A stretch of DNA of 64,000 bases from Perognathus longimembris pacificus. Taxonomy: Eukaryota; Chordata; Mammalia; Rodentia; Heteromyidae. This document shows positions 45,406-56,920 of the stretch, piece by piece; within the stretch, counting starts at the first letter, position 1, and each line of letters opens with the position of its first letter. Made by a program: the position numbers and the translations under genes. Below the pieces are notes generated by a model that had not been told where the DNA came from, did no database searches, and saw only the letters and a list, made by a program, of their open reading frames with translations. Location: positions 105,865,885 to 105,929,884 of the forward strand of contig NC_063163.1 of NCBI RefSeq assembly GCF_023159225.1. Reading direction: 5' to 3'.

Positions 45406-46610
45406 CACCATTAACTTGAATCTTTGACATATGTCTCTCTTCCCTTCCTATGTTTCCCCAAAAGTACTGTGAGCAAACAATTTGGAAACACAACTTGTAA
45501 AGGAACAGCTTGTGTTCAGTTATAGTTCTGCAGTGTGGTGCTTAAAAAGAGTTCTCCACTTTTCCTAAAGACTATAAAATATCTAAGCTTCTCTATTTCC
45601 ATGTCATAGGCTCAATGGTCAATCACAGATATTACTAATACCGTGCTTATAAGGTATTCCTGTTTTACAGGAATTCCTGGGTTTTGCAGCTTGATTCCTA
45701 GTTCTCTAATGCCCCTTGGACTGAATAAATTCTCTTAGTTATTTGTCTGAAATTTCATTTAAGAAATTCCATTTTCTACTCCTAGTCAAGTTTCACAAAA
45801 ATCTCTAACTACAACTTATTGAAATTTAAGTCCTGACACTGAACTCCTTAAACAGGGCCCTGTTTATAAATAAATATACATACATATATACAAACAATGA
45901 TGGAATGTATAGGTAATGGCAAAGATTTTATAAGATTTCACAAGTTAATAGGCTAAGGGACCAAAAATGTTCCCTATTCTGGCTCCTAGATCATGGTGCA
46001 AATTTGTGAGGCCATTGAGAATTCATTCATGCATAATGGTCTCCTAAAGAGATTCTGCAGCCACCTTGGAAAGCCGCTCCAATGTTTAACAACTTTCATT
46101 CCTTAGTAATTTATTTTCCTTTTTTTTTTAAGAGACAAGAAAGGCAACCTACAGAGTATGTGAATAATTCATTTGATTTAAATTTACATAGTTTCCCATT
46201 TGGTGAGATTTCACTAGGTTTTACCTTTCAGCATTTTCTGTCTGGTTGTTCTTGAATTAATGCTGAAATGAATATGGTTGTTGCTATGCTAAGAAGAAAT
46301 GTAGAGAGTCTTATTTCTGAATAGGATTCCCAGTGCTAGAAATACAATCAGAGATATAGCTCCCTTTCCTAAGCCAAAGTTTTTAGTGACTAGATTTACA
46401 AACTTCTTACAAAATTTGTCCCCAGCTATACATAACCATTCACATTTTATTCTTTCTTTACCCTGTATGGTTTTTCATAGAAAGGAACAGTATATATGTT
46501 TTCATAATGAAAACATAAAAACTATTGGGGTGATGATACATAAATGGTAAAAACAAAACTGGCATCTCAATCATGTGTCATCTTTGAGTATTCGGATTAG
46601 GAACTAGGAT
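45406..46610. other. unassigned sequence
   Basis: About 1.2 kb with no recognised feature. Confidence 0.45.
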
Positions 46611-46830
46611 TAAAAGTCAACTGAGGAGGTGGTAATGTGGCTTTGTGGTAGAGTGCTTGCCTAGCTTGCATGAAGCCCTGGGTTCAATTCCTCAGTACCA
46701 CATAAACAGAAAGAATCAGAAGTGGTGCTGTGGCTCAAGTGGCAGAATGCTAGCCTTGAGCAAAAGAAGCTCAAGGACAGTGATCAGGCCCTGAGTTCAA
46801 GCTCTAAGACTGGCAAAAATAAAAAGTCAA
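46611..46830 (+). mobile_element. tandem ID-like SINE
   Basis: A-box TGGCTTTGTGGTAGAGTGC, B-box GGGTTCAATTCC, second unit GCTGTGGCTCAAGTGGCAGA. AAAAGTCAA occurs on both sides (about 46611 and 46822) as TSD. Confidence 0.92.
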
Positions 46831-47289
46831 TTGGCAAAGGGTAGATGGATGGGTGGGAAATACACCACATATCTTTCCTGACAGATTTATTAAGTCATAT
46901 CATAGGTCATCATGGATACAGTAAAATGCATTAGTAATCCCAGATATGCAACACATTTAACCCCCAAATGTTTCACAAGTAAAATTTCTTTAGTGGTCCT
47001 GTTGTTTGAAGTGGTGAAGGATTCCTTCATGGGAAGGGTCAAAACCCTTAGACCATCATAAAAGTTGCAAACCAATATAAATGATCCTGTTCAAAGAAAA
47101 TTGTTCTTTGGAGTTGATATTAGATTTAAATATATAACAACTCTGTCTTCCAAGAGACGATTCATCTAGTACAGTCATGTGCCATACGATGAGATTTTTG
47201 GTCAATGAGGGACATAGAGCAATTTTTACAGAAGAGTACAAATGAGTGAGGGTCTTGGAGCACTCATACACTGTTAATGTGTTAGGAAA
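46831..47289. other. unassigned sequence
   Basis: Nothing recognised. Confidence 0.4.
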
Positions 47290-47550
47290 AATCTATGTTT
47301 TAAAGTCCAGTAGTGTCTGTTTAATGAAGTTGGTTATACTAATATTTGGTGCATGTGTGTTAACAATTGTTATTTCTTCTTGTTGAATTATTCTTTTACT
47401 AATATAAAGTGACCTCAGTTGTGTTATTTGACTAATTTTGGTTTAAAGTCTGTTTAATTTGGGGTCATATTTTCACTGGATGGAGGCGGGTATGGGCCAG
47501 TATTCAAACATTTAATATCAATTATCAACATGCTAAGTACAGTCCTGTAC
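47290..47550 (-). mobile_element. old L1 fragment, antisense
   Basis: ATATTTGGTGCATGTGTGTT, TCTTGTTGAATTATTCTTTT and GGTTTAAAGTCTGTTTAATT match the reversed upstream region of old L1. Confidence 0.6.
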
Positions 47551-47591
47551 CTCATTCATTGTGAGGAAACTTGGCTATGAGAGTTATCAGA

Positions 47592-48689
47592 GTCCATGTT
47601 TCTTTGGGTCTGGATCACTTCACTTAGTATAATTTTTTCCAAGTCCTTCCATTTCCTTATGAATGGGGCAATGTCATTCTTTCTGACAGAGGCATAAAAT
47701 TCCATTGTGTATATGTACCACATTTTCCTGATCCATTCGTCTACTGAGGGGCATCTGGGTTGGTTCCATATTCTAGCTATGACAAATTGCGCTGCAATGA
47801 ACACTGTTGTGCTGATGGCTTTACTGTGATTTTGTTTGTGGTTTTTTGGATAGATACCCAAAAGTTGGGTTGCTGGGTCATAGAGGAGTTCTATATTTAG
47901 TCTTCTGAGGAATCTCCATACTACTTTCCAGAGTTGGCTGAACCAGTTTACATTCCCACCAACAATGAAGTCGGGTTCCCTTTTGGCCACATCCCCTCCA
48001 ACAATTGTTATTGTTAGTTTTCTTGATATATGACATTCTTACTGGGGTGAGATGGAATCTCAATGTTGTTTTGATTTGCATTTCTTTTATGGCCAGTGAT
48101 GTAGAGCACTTTTTCATATGTCTCTTGGCCATCCTTATTTCCTCATCAGAGAAGTCTCTTTTTAAGTCTTTAGCCCACTTGATGAGGGGGCTGTTGGTTC
48201 TTTGCGGGTTTTTTTGGAGGAAAGTAATTTTTTTAGTTCTGCATATATTTTAGATATGAGGCCTTTGTCCATTGAATGGCCAGTAAAGAGCTTCTCCCAG
48301 TCTGTGAGCTTTCTGTTTATCTTGCGAGCTATGTCCTTTGCTGTGCAGAAGCTCTGCAGTTTGATGCAGTCCCATTTGTCCAAACTTTCTTTGATTTTTA
48401 GCCTTTCTGGGTCTTTGTTAAGGAAGTTCCGTACTGCGCCAAGGAGCCCAAGTGTTTCTCCTACTCCTTCCTTTAGTGTTTTCAGGGTGTCTGTTTTGAT
48501 TTCGAGGTCTTTAATCCATTTGGAATTGATTTTGGTGCAGTGATATATAAGGATCTAGTTTTAGTTTGTTGCATGTGTTGAGCCAGTTTTTCCAGCACCA
48601 TTTGTTAAAGAGGCTATCTTTCTTCCAAACTATTGTTTTAGCTCCTTTATCAAAGATTAAGTATGCGTAGTTCTGTGGGTTCATTTCTG
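47592..48689 (-). pseudogene. inverted L1 ORF2 C-terminal region
   Basis: The minus strand encodes ORF2 from about [16 protein letters not shown] (near 48650) through the cysteine-rich [19 protein letters not shown] block (near 47960-48000) to the C-terminus. The reading frame changes near 48540, near 48390, near 48150 and in the 47880-47990 overlap. It encodes no active enzyme. Confidence 0.88.
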
Positions 48690-49109
48690 GACCCAAAGAA
48701 ACATGGACTCTATGGTCTCCCTTATTGGGAATAATTAGCACAGGTTTAGGCAAGTCACAGCAGAGGATCACAAGAGCCCAATAGCTATACCCTATGATCA
48801 CATAAGATGATGTTAAGTGAAATGAACTCCATGTTATGGAAATGATTGTTATATCACAGTTGTAACTACTTTCAATGTCCCATGTGTATCTGTAGCGTCT
48901 ACTATTGATGATGTTCTTGTATCACCTTCCTGTGGTTGTATCTACACTATCTCTGTAATCTTATCTGAGTATATTGGAAACCGTTTATACTGGTATTAGA
49001 ACTAGTCAATTGAAAGGGAATACCAAATCGAGAGACACAGGGTAAAAAAAGACAACTACAAAAGCACTACTTGCAAAACTGTTTGGTTTAAGTGAACTGA
49101 ATACCTCAT

Positions 49110-49151
49110 GGGGGGAAAGGGAAAGGGGGAGGAGGAAGGGGGGATTGAGGG
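49110..49151 (+). other. G-rich polypurine tract of L1 3'UTR
   Basis: Five or more runs of three or more G within about 40 bp (GGGGGGAAAGGGAAAGGGGG and onward), pure purine. This satisfies a simple G-quadruplex pattern. C-rich counterparts are found in the antisense L1 tails near 2212, 25350, 33370 and 52160. Confidence 0.9.
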
Positions 49152-49264
49152 ATGATGTAACAAACAGTACAAGAAATGTATCCAATGCCAAACATATGAA
49201 ACTGTAACCTCTCTGTACATCAGTTTGATAATAAAAATTTGAAAAAAAAGAGTTATCAGAATTG

Positions 49265-49779
49265 ATAAGCCATGATTTGAGATTGTGGGGAATCCTAGTG
49301 AAGACCAATAACTCTTGTTGCTCCAGTATCTTTAGAGGCATATAAAAGAAAAATAAATCTTCCTGATCTAGGAAGACATTAGTTAATAAGAGTGGGAATG
49401 GGAAGGAGGTAGACAGGATCACCTTAATGCATAGAATATTAATGAGAAAATAGAATGACAAAGGCAGAAAAGATCTAGTTAAATGTATGCTGAAGAAGAA
49501 AGCAGAGATTAAGAAAATAAACATATAAACACAGAGAGAAATCAAATGATCATCCAGTGTAGTAATAGTACAGATAAGAAAGGGCATTACAGAAGAAGAA
49601 ATAGAGATAGTCTATGAACAAGAGACCAGTTCTAATTGTAGATGCAAGCAAAGTATAAATGTGGAAGAGAAAAAGGAAAGGGAAGAAGACATGATTTTAG
49701 ATCAGATACTGAAAAGCAAGGAGACTTCAGAATTGAATGACAGAAAAGAATAAATGGAATAGAATTAACAAACACCTAC
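49265..49779. other. unassigned sequence
   Basis: A-rich, with no recognised element. Confidence 0.4.
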
Positions 49780-50350
49780 AGAGTATTTCAATCAGCTGGG
49801 CAATAATACACATTTCTCTCAGCAGGATGTGCTAGAAAGGAAAATCTTATATACTGTTGCAGGAACGTAAAAGGTTTTAGCCACTATGGAAAAGTGTATA
49901 CAGAGACTCCCCAAATAGAATTGCCACATCTGGGGATATAGCCAAGGATAAAAATCAATCTTTCAAGGAGATATCTGAATTTCCATATTCATTTCAGTAT
50001 TATTCACACTTAGTAATCTAGGAGACAACCTGAATGTCCATCTATGGTTCACCTAAATTGGAAATGTCCACGCCCATATACAATAGAATACCATTCAGCC
50101 TTAAAAAAGAAGGAAAGCTGCCATTTGTGATAACATGGATGGATCTGGAAGACATTATGCTAAGTCAAATAAGCCAGAAATTGACAGAAAAGATACTGCA
50201 TAATTGTGCTTTCATAGGGAGTCTAAAATTCTCAAATGCATGGGCCCCCTATAGGGAAGTATTATTTATTGGGGGCATGGTGTAGGGGAGGAGGAAGTGT
50301 TCATCAAATGGTATCAAGTTTCACTTACAAAAGCTAAATAAATTCTGGAT
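49780..50350 (+). mobile_element. old L1 3' end
   Basis: GGAGACAACCTGAATGTCCA, ATACCATTCAGCCTTAAAAA, ACATGGATGGATCTGGAAGA and GTCAAATAAGCCAGAAATTG are classic plus-strand landmarks of the ORF2 end and 3' region. The frame is broken. Confidence 0.85.
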
Positions 50351-50939
50351 TCCTCTTCAACACAGGATGTATAATTAATAGTATTGTGGTGAGCCAGACT
50401 TTCCCCCCTATGATAGTGTCATTCTTCACAAGTCAATCTTTCCTGGAAATACCCCACAGACACAGTCAGGGATTTGCTCTGTGAAAGTCCAATGTGCTTT
50501 TCACTCATCAAGTTCTCAATCAAGATTAACCCTCACCAATACTGGATGCTGTACTGTGAAATTGCCAGGAGAGTAGATTTTACGTGAATTATTCTCACTC
50601 AGTAGAAAAAACAATAACATTTTTTAAAAAGAAAAGAAAAAGAAATTTAAAAAAAAGATACAGAAAACCATTGGAAGCAATGGATTCCTTTACAGTCCTT
50701 GTTGAAGGGTAGTCTCATAGATGTAGCTATATCAAAATTCATTCATATATGAAATATGTAGAACTCAAGTAATTCAGTTATATCTTGATAAAGTTTTAAA
50801 GAAGAAAAGTATCAATACAATTCTTGATTATATTTGGTAGCTTTTATACGTTCTCCATTGCAATATTTTAATATTGAATTATTTTTCTCTTCGAGTCCCA
50901 AACACTACATTGTTCCTGGGGAATGAAAATTCAACCATT
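50351..50939. other. unassigned sequence
   Basis: Nothing recognised. Confidence 0.4.
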
Positions 50940-51060
50940 CTCTATTTTTATTATTATTTTTAAGTAGTTGTACAAAGGGGTTACAGATCAACATGTCAGT
51001 TTGTGAGTACTATACAACGTGATCTCTGTCACCCTTCTCTCTCATCTCTCCCAACAGCAT
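50940..51060 (-). mobile_element. short L1-type 3' tail, antisense
   Basis: TTTTATTATTATTTTTAAGT followed by GTACAAAGGGGTTACAGATC. It is of the same type as the tail interrupted at 28.15 kb and the plus-strand tail at 63.9 kb. Confidence 0.65.
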
Positions 51061-51944
51061 CCATCTTCTCAATTTTCCTAAAATTAAGCCAATAAATCCA
51101 CATAAAAAGTGTGTGTGAGGGGACTGAAGAATTATCACTGTATTTGATAGCCAAATATAAATGACTTTGGGATCTCTCTGCATCCCTACTCCCTCTGTTA
51201 GAGCAGATAATCAAATATTGGCACCAATTTAAGGGAAAGTTGGAAAGGATATAAAAATGTGCTTGTTTTTCTGGCCAGTTCAGTGCCACAGGATTTGAGA
51301 TAGCCAGTGTATAATGCTTCTGGCTAAAAATGTTTGACACTTACTAAACTAGCAAGTGGTTTCCCAGTCACCCAGTGGGGGGAAAAAGCAGCTTGGCAAA
51401 GAAGAAAGTTCAGGATGAAAAAATATATTTGAGCATTTGGCATCATGAAAATTGTCCATTCTTTTTGATCTGACTTTATGTTATCATGCAAGTGGCTGAT
51501 TTAGAAAGTGGATGAGTCACCAATGATGCAGTTGTATACACAATGCCATTTATTCTTCACTTGTGTTTTAATATAAATGTACACAATGATTTCTCCTAAT
51601 AAAGAAATGCGTCTAATGAAGTACTTTTCACTGTGGCCTGAGTGCTATTTGTGTCTTTGTGTCCACATTTCAAATATGACTTTTATCTCTGGCATCAAGT
51701 GATAAGAAAGTATTGTTTGACATAACAAAATAACCTAGTAAGTATATATATTATGTGCTTTAAAGAAGTCATTCTGTGTTTAATGTGTCTTCTGTAAATT
51801 TGTGTACTTTTGCTCTAGACCAGTAACTGCTCTATGTCATCCAATCCTTTTGAATAGCAAATTTTAATTTTATTATGTTAGCCATTCTAGAACATTTTAT
51901 ACTATGGGATACGGATCATATTTTGATTTATCAGTCTGTAGATT
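51061..51944. other. unassigned, unique-looking sequence
   Basis: No repeat is recognised. No exon with good splice sites was found by eye. Confidence 0.45.
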
Positions 51945-53220
51945 AGAACTGGGCACTGGTGTCTCACTTCTGTAGTCCTACTTACTCATGATATCTGACA
52001 ACTGTGGTTGAAGCCAGCCTGGACAGAAAAGATCTTAAGACTTAAAAAAATGAATTTTTTGTCAATATGATGTTCAGAGGGGTTACAGTTTCATATGTAA
52101 GGCCGTGAATACATTTCTTATCAAACTTGTTACCTCCTCCCTCATTTTTCTCCCATCTTCCCCCCCCCATTCCCTCCCTTCCCCCCTGAGTTGTACAGTT
52201 GGTTTACAGCATCTTGTCTTGTAAGAATTGCTGTTGAATGGGTTCACCTTTTACCCTTTGTGTCTCTGTTTTGATCCCCTTCCCTAGTTCCGATAAACGT
52301 ATACAATACCCAGGGTATCCAGTTAGAGTGATATCAGGGGTAAAACCATGGGGAAGAAAGACAAAAGAAAAAGGCATAATTTCGCATGGTGCGTTGAACA
52401 TAACAACAACAATGATAAACCACGTATTTCCATAACATAGAGTTCATTTCAGGTAGCATCATCTTATGTGTTCATATGTGCTAGCTATTGAGGGATTGTG
52501 CCCTGGTGCATCCACTCAGAGCCCTCCCCTCCTCTCCAGGGACCAATTGCTTTGGTGCCAGTAGCTGTAATGGCAGAGGTGGCCTATGCAGGGATCAGGA
52601 TGTCTTGCAGCAGAAGCGGCGGATGCATGGGTGGGTGAAGAGGCTCTGGGTGCTCAACCACAGGGTCCTTGCCAGGAGTTCTTACCTCTGTGCCAGTAGC
52701 AGCAACGGCAGTGGCTTCGATGGCAGCAGTAGCAATGGCGGCGGTGGTGATGGCCGTCACGCAGAATGGGGTGAGTGGTTGGCAGACGTAGTGGTTCCTG
52801 GGCTCAGGAGTGCAGATCTCCCCGAGCCAGTTCTGGTGGCTCGCTGCGGCTGTGGTGGGGGAAATGGCCTGGGACCCCGTGGCAAGCCGTCGTCTTTGGC
52901 GCCAGGAGCAGCCCTTGAAGCGGTGAACGTGGTGGCGGTGGTGGTCATGCAGGCAGCAGCGTGAGTGGTGGTGGGCTTGGAGCCGGGCAGAGGAAGGGCT
53001 GGGCGGCGTGGGCTCCTCCGCGCGTGCCTGGCAGCAGGGGAGGCCTCTGCAGAAGGCCGGCAGGCGGACTCAGCACGGGGCTCCGCTGGCAGACTCCTTA
53101 AGACCCTTATCCGCAATAATCCATCAAAAACCTGGAAGTGGTTATGTGGCTCAGCTGGTAGATGTCGGCTGTATGGCAAGTGAGAGCACCAGGTCCTGAG
53201 TTCAAGCGCCAATATTGGAA
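51945..53220 (+). mobile_element. dimeric SINE split by a 1.06-kb element
   Basis: The B1-like half (51945-52041: GGGCACTGGTGTCTCACTTC, AGCCAGCCTGGACAGAAAAG) and the ID-like half (53105-53218: ATCAAAAACCTGGAAGTGG, TGTGGCTCAGCTGG) belong to one SINE. CTTAAGAC at 52034-52041 and 53097-53104 is the TSD of what lies between. Confidence 0.88.
52042..53096 (-). mobile_element. chimeric retroelement: GC-rich 5' part + L1 3'UTR
   Basis: Read on the minus strand, about 600 bp of GC-rich sequence (53096-52500) passes directly into L1 3'UTR (52500-52042), which ends at an A-tail (T-run at 52055-52060). The 3'UTR matches the copy at 2098-2590 up to GTGTTCATATGTGCTAGCTA, and similarity ends near 52500. 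No ORF1 or ORF2 sequence is present. The GC-rich part has CpGs and GCC/ACC-type trinucleotide stretches. It may be an L1 5'UTR joined to the 3'UTR by splicing or deletion, or a cellular RNA joined by template switching, or a member of an unknown composite family. Confidence 0.8.
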
Positions 53221-53795
53221 AACAAACAAACCCACAGAGGTGTCATATACATACGTGTGTGTACCTGATAAGGAGATCCTGGACATTAAATAAGAAGTAG
53301 AAATTATTATTATTTTTTGTTTTTAGTTGTCCCATTTGTTGATATATTAAAAAAAACTCCTCCAATATATTTGGTGTCTGAAAGATTGACTAAGTTGTGG
53401 GAGAGGCAAATACCTGACTACCAAACTGTTCATGGTTCCTGTCACTTCTAGGTCATTATTACCCAACCGAGGGATGATGCATTTCTTAGCCTTCTTTGCA
53501 AAATGAAGATATATAACTAGGTGACCAAACAAGTACTGCTTTTTCATTTTCTTTTCTCCCATTACCATTTGGAAAGAGAGGATTCACCAAAACATCTGAG
53601 GCCTCCAGAGATGTGGAAACCAAAATTAAAACAAGCCTGGGGCAATGCTCAGCCATGACCAGCACCTGGTTTATATTCAAATAAATGTCTTACAAGTATT
53701 AGTGATCTTCAGTTTCTTGAGTGTGTTGGTATGGCATCTAATGATACCTCATTTAATCAATCCATCCGACTTCTTGAATCCCAAATCTTCATAAC
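53221..53795. other. unassigned sequence
   Basis: Nothing recognised. Confidence 0.4.
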
Positions 53796-54072
53796 TGCAT
53801 GCTAGTAGCTCACCCCTATAATCCCAGCTGCTCAGGAGACTGAGATCTGAGAACTGTGGTTTGAAGCTATCCCATGCAGGAAAGTCTGTGACACTCGCAT
53901 CTTCCACTAATCACCAGAAACAAACAAGCAAGCAAACAAGAAGTAAAGCTGATATGATAGAGATGTATTTTGAGAGAAAAAGCTAAGGGAGGGAGAGCCA
54001 CCAGGTCTTGAGTTTAAGCTCCAGGAATGGCACACACACACACACACACACATGTGCACACAAACACACACA
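53796..54072 (+). mobile_element. dimeric SINE with (CA)n tail
   Basis: CTATAATCCCAGCTGCTCAG, then the ATCTTCCACTAATCACCAG linker. The ID half is diverged. (CA)n starts at 54031. Confidence 0.82.
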
Positions 54073-56277
54073 TCTTCATAAATATCTATTATAATATACT
54101 GTATGTCAATCTCTAATAATATACTCCAAATGACATTCTATCGACAGATATTTAGTAGTAGTAGTAGTAAAGATGTAGATTACACCTGTATCCATGTCTC
54201 TTTAGGAAAATCAACTTCAAAATAGAAGTTCTAAACTTCTAAATATATATGTCAAGAGAAAGTAAGTTTGACACAAGAAAGCCTTTTTTCCCTATTGTTC
54301 AGTTTCAACCTTTACCTCTCCTTCCTTCTTCTACCAGTTGAATAACCACTGAAATCATATGCTCAAAGCATTCCTCTTTCAAGCACTAATTTTTCTCATT
54401 TGTGAAACTGGGTGGGAATGACATCTGTTTGCTGATACTTATGATTTCTAAATCTGCCCAAATCCTTCTAAATCCTTTCAATGTCACTGGGAAGGGTTGA
54501 TTCTCCATGTAGTTTTCCATTTATTAGCAAATTAAGATGTCCTTTGGGACCTGATTTCTTCACATAAATCATCTAAATACCGTATGGAGAATAGGTTTAA
54601 CCTCAAAACTAATCTCTTTGTGTCTGTCGAAAATCACCAATATGTCCTCTCAATCTTCCACAATTCTCTGCGGTCTAGACTGCCAAATGGGAAAATATGT
54701 TTTTGGTCCATGTCAAGTTTAAATCTAATTAGATAAACTCTCACAACCACATGAAGTTATAATCTTTCACTTTCAAATAAAACCTCGAGGAAAAAGAAAA
54801 TGAAAGCTCTTAAAAAAACTCTATTCCCAGTTTGTAAGGTGACTAATATTGCCTAACAATTTCTTAGGCTGGCTGTAAAAACAATTTCTAAATTTTCCAA
54901 TATACCAGTTTGATATGAATTGAACTGGTACTAAATTATCTTCATTGTAAGATGGCTGAAATGAAGACTGGTTCCCATCCTATTTTATTCCAGTGGTGTC
55001 CTTAATAATACAAGTTTGTGATTCCTCCGGCTCTACTCAACACATGCTTCTCATGGAAATGCAAAATAAGTAAGCATTCTATTTTGTCACATTCCTACCA
55101 GGTAAAAAAGAATAGCTATGATGAGGATAATTCTCAGCCAGAGAATGGAATAAAAGACACAGAGCCAAGTAAATCTCTTCCAACTTCCTCTCTTTCTGCC
55201 AGCACCTTGCTGTCTCCTTCAACATTGCTCCAGGTGATTTGTGCCTCAGAGTATATTTTAGAGGTTCTGGTCCAGTAGAATTGCAAAATGGGTTTTGCCA
55301 GGGGCACTTTTTCTCAATCATTCCAAAGGAAATTGCAACCTCACATTTCTGACTCATTTAGGTTCAAATCATGGACATTTTTGGCTTCTGGGCGCTTTCT
55401 GATGACCAGCTAAGACCAGGCTACCTCTTAATGATGTTTTAAAATAAATTTTTCTTGAAATACAGGGAACCTGAGAGTGCTGACCATCTCATTTGTTATG
55501 CAAAGGAAATGTCTTCAAATGTGCAGTAAAAAATTTAAATCATATTCAATGGCAATTTTTACTTATGAAATCTGTTCCCTAATTTATAAACCATTTGCTG
55601 TTAGGTTTTCCTCATATTTTCATCTAAATCGATCTTCCTTTTACCACTTCTGATAAAATTTGAACTCACTCTTATGGTTTATGTCAGGCATTTCAAGGTG
55701 AGGTACAAAGAGAGGTTGCCCAGCCACTCCTACCATTCTAGATCAGCTTGGTGGGGATCACATAATGTTATGTCCTTCATGTTTCACTGCAGCCAAGGTT
55801 CAGTCTCTCTGTTCAGTATCATGGTACCTGTGCCACTATATCCTTGATGATACAGGTCAAGGGGTGATGAAAACAAGGTGAAAAGTAGTAAAATAAGAGT
55901 GATCTAGTCTCCACAGGCATTTAGAAATGCTAGGATTTTTTATTGGATGCAGCATTCTGTTGCACAGTAATCAAAAGGGAGTGTGTTATTTGTTTCTTAA
56001 TCTATATTGAGTGGTTAACTACTCAGTCCAATTCAAATAAATACTTTTCTTAGGAAAAATACTCCCCCCCCTCACTTTTGGGAGTGAGATTGGACTGGTA
56101 ATCAGAACTGGCTTATAGGCCAATTCCTCCCCATGGGTTACCACTATGACTACATAGTAGTTGGTGAACGCTAACTATATGTTAGGCATTTTGCCAGTGC
56201 TCAAACAACTTTGTGAAATAGATCTTCCCATCATACATCTAATAAGTTAGAAAGCTGAGGCTCAGAGAGGTCAAATG
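54073..56277. other. unassigned, unique-looking sequence
   Basis: About 2.2 kb without recognised repeats apart from a short (TAG)n near 54157-54170. A plus-strand frame at 55018-55278 has no recognised domain or flanking splice signals that would support an exon. Confidence 0.5.
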
Positions 56278-56679
56278 TTATGATTTGGGTCTAAATGTTT
56301 CCTAAATCTTCCTGTGTTGACAGCTTAGTGGCCCCATTCCTATAACACTCAAAAGTGGAGATCTTTGGAAGAAATGGATCATGGAAGCTGTTGTATCATC
56401 AGTGCGTTACTCCATTGGTAGATTTATAATTTTATGGCATTATTAGGAGTTGGTAAGAACTTTGAGAGGTGGGGCCTTGTGGGAGAAAGTAGGTCAAAGG
56501 TAGGCCAGTGGTGAGACATGACTTCCTTCCTTTCCTTTCCCTTCCTTCCTTCCTTCCTTCCTTCCTTCCTTCCTTCCTTCCTTCCTTCCTTCCTTCCTCC
56601 CTCCCTCCCTTCCTGTCTATCTTTCCTTCTTTTTCTCTTTTCTTTCACCTATCTTTTGCTTTCTCCCTTTGCTCCCTGA

Positions 56680-56714
<35 letters not shown>

Positions 56715-56920
56715 CCCTTCTCTCCTTCTCTCCTTCCAGCTGCCATGAGTTAAGCAGTTTTACTTCATCATATGCTGGCCAAGAAACAATAGACCCAAAC
56801 CAAGATAGACTAAAACCTCCAAAGTAAGCAAAATGAATCTTTTTACTCTCAAGCTGATCATTTTTCAGATATTTTGTCAAACTAATACAAATTTAGCTAA
56901 TGTTGAAACTAGATAAGTGG
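56278..56920 (+). mobile_element. MaLR-type LTR relic with microsatellites
   Basis: GAAATGGATCATGGAAGCTG, TTGAGAGGTGGGGCCTTGTG and CAGATATTTTGTCAAACTAA keep the order of a mammalian MaLR LTR as remembered. (TTCC)n and (CT)n at 56525-56740 have expanded in the middle. Confidence 0.5.
56525..56740. repeat. (TTCC)n and (CT)n tract
   Basis: A TTCC run to about 56612 is followed by mixed T/C and a (CT)n run at about 56681-56715. Long frames on both strands here are artefacts. Confidence 0.97.

Larger units (their letters stand above)
47580..49260 (+). mobile_element. LINE-1 with 5' inversion (twin priming)
   Basis: AGAGTTATCAGA occurs at 47580-47591 and 49249-49260 as TSD. The 3' part (about 48690-49248) is plus-strand, from the last ORF2 codons through the 3'UTR to an A-tail. 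The 5' part (47592-48689) is minus-strand ORF2. Both parts contain the segment ACCCAAAGAAACATGGAC, so about 18 bp is duplicated at the inversion. This agrees with twin priming. Confidence 0.95.

Noticed and set aside
49006..49587. 193-codon minus-strand frame
   Set aside because: It lies antisense to the L1 3'UTR and continues into A-rich DNA, giving a spurious Phe/Leu/Ser-rich product.
52488..52964. 158-codon plus-strand frame in the GC-rich block
   Set aside because: Composition is low-complexity Gly/Ser/Ala from GGC/AGC-type repeats, it starts within L1 3'UTR on the antisense strand, and the block behaves as part of a retroelement. Antisense frames here are equally long by chance in GC-rich DNA.
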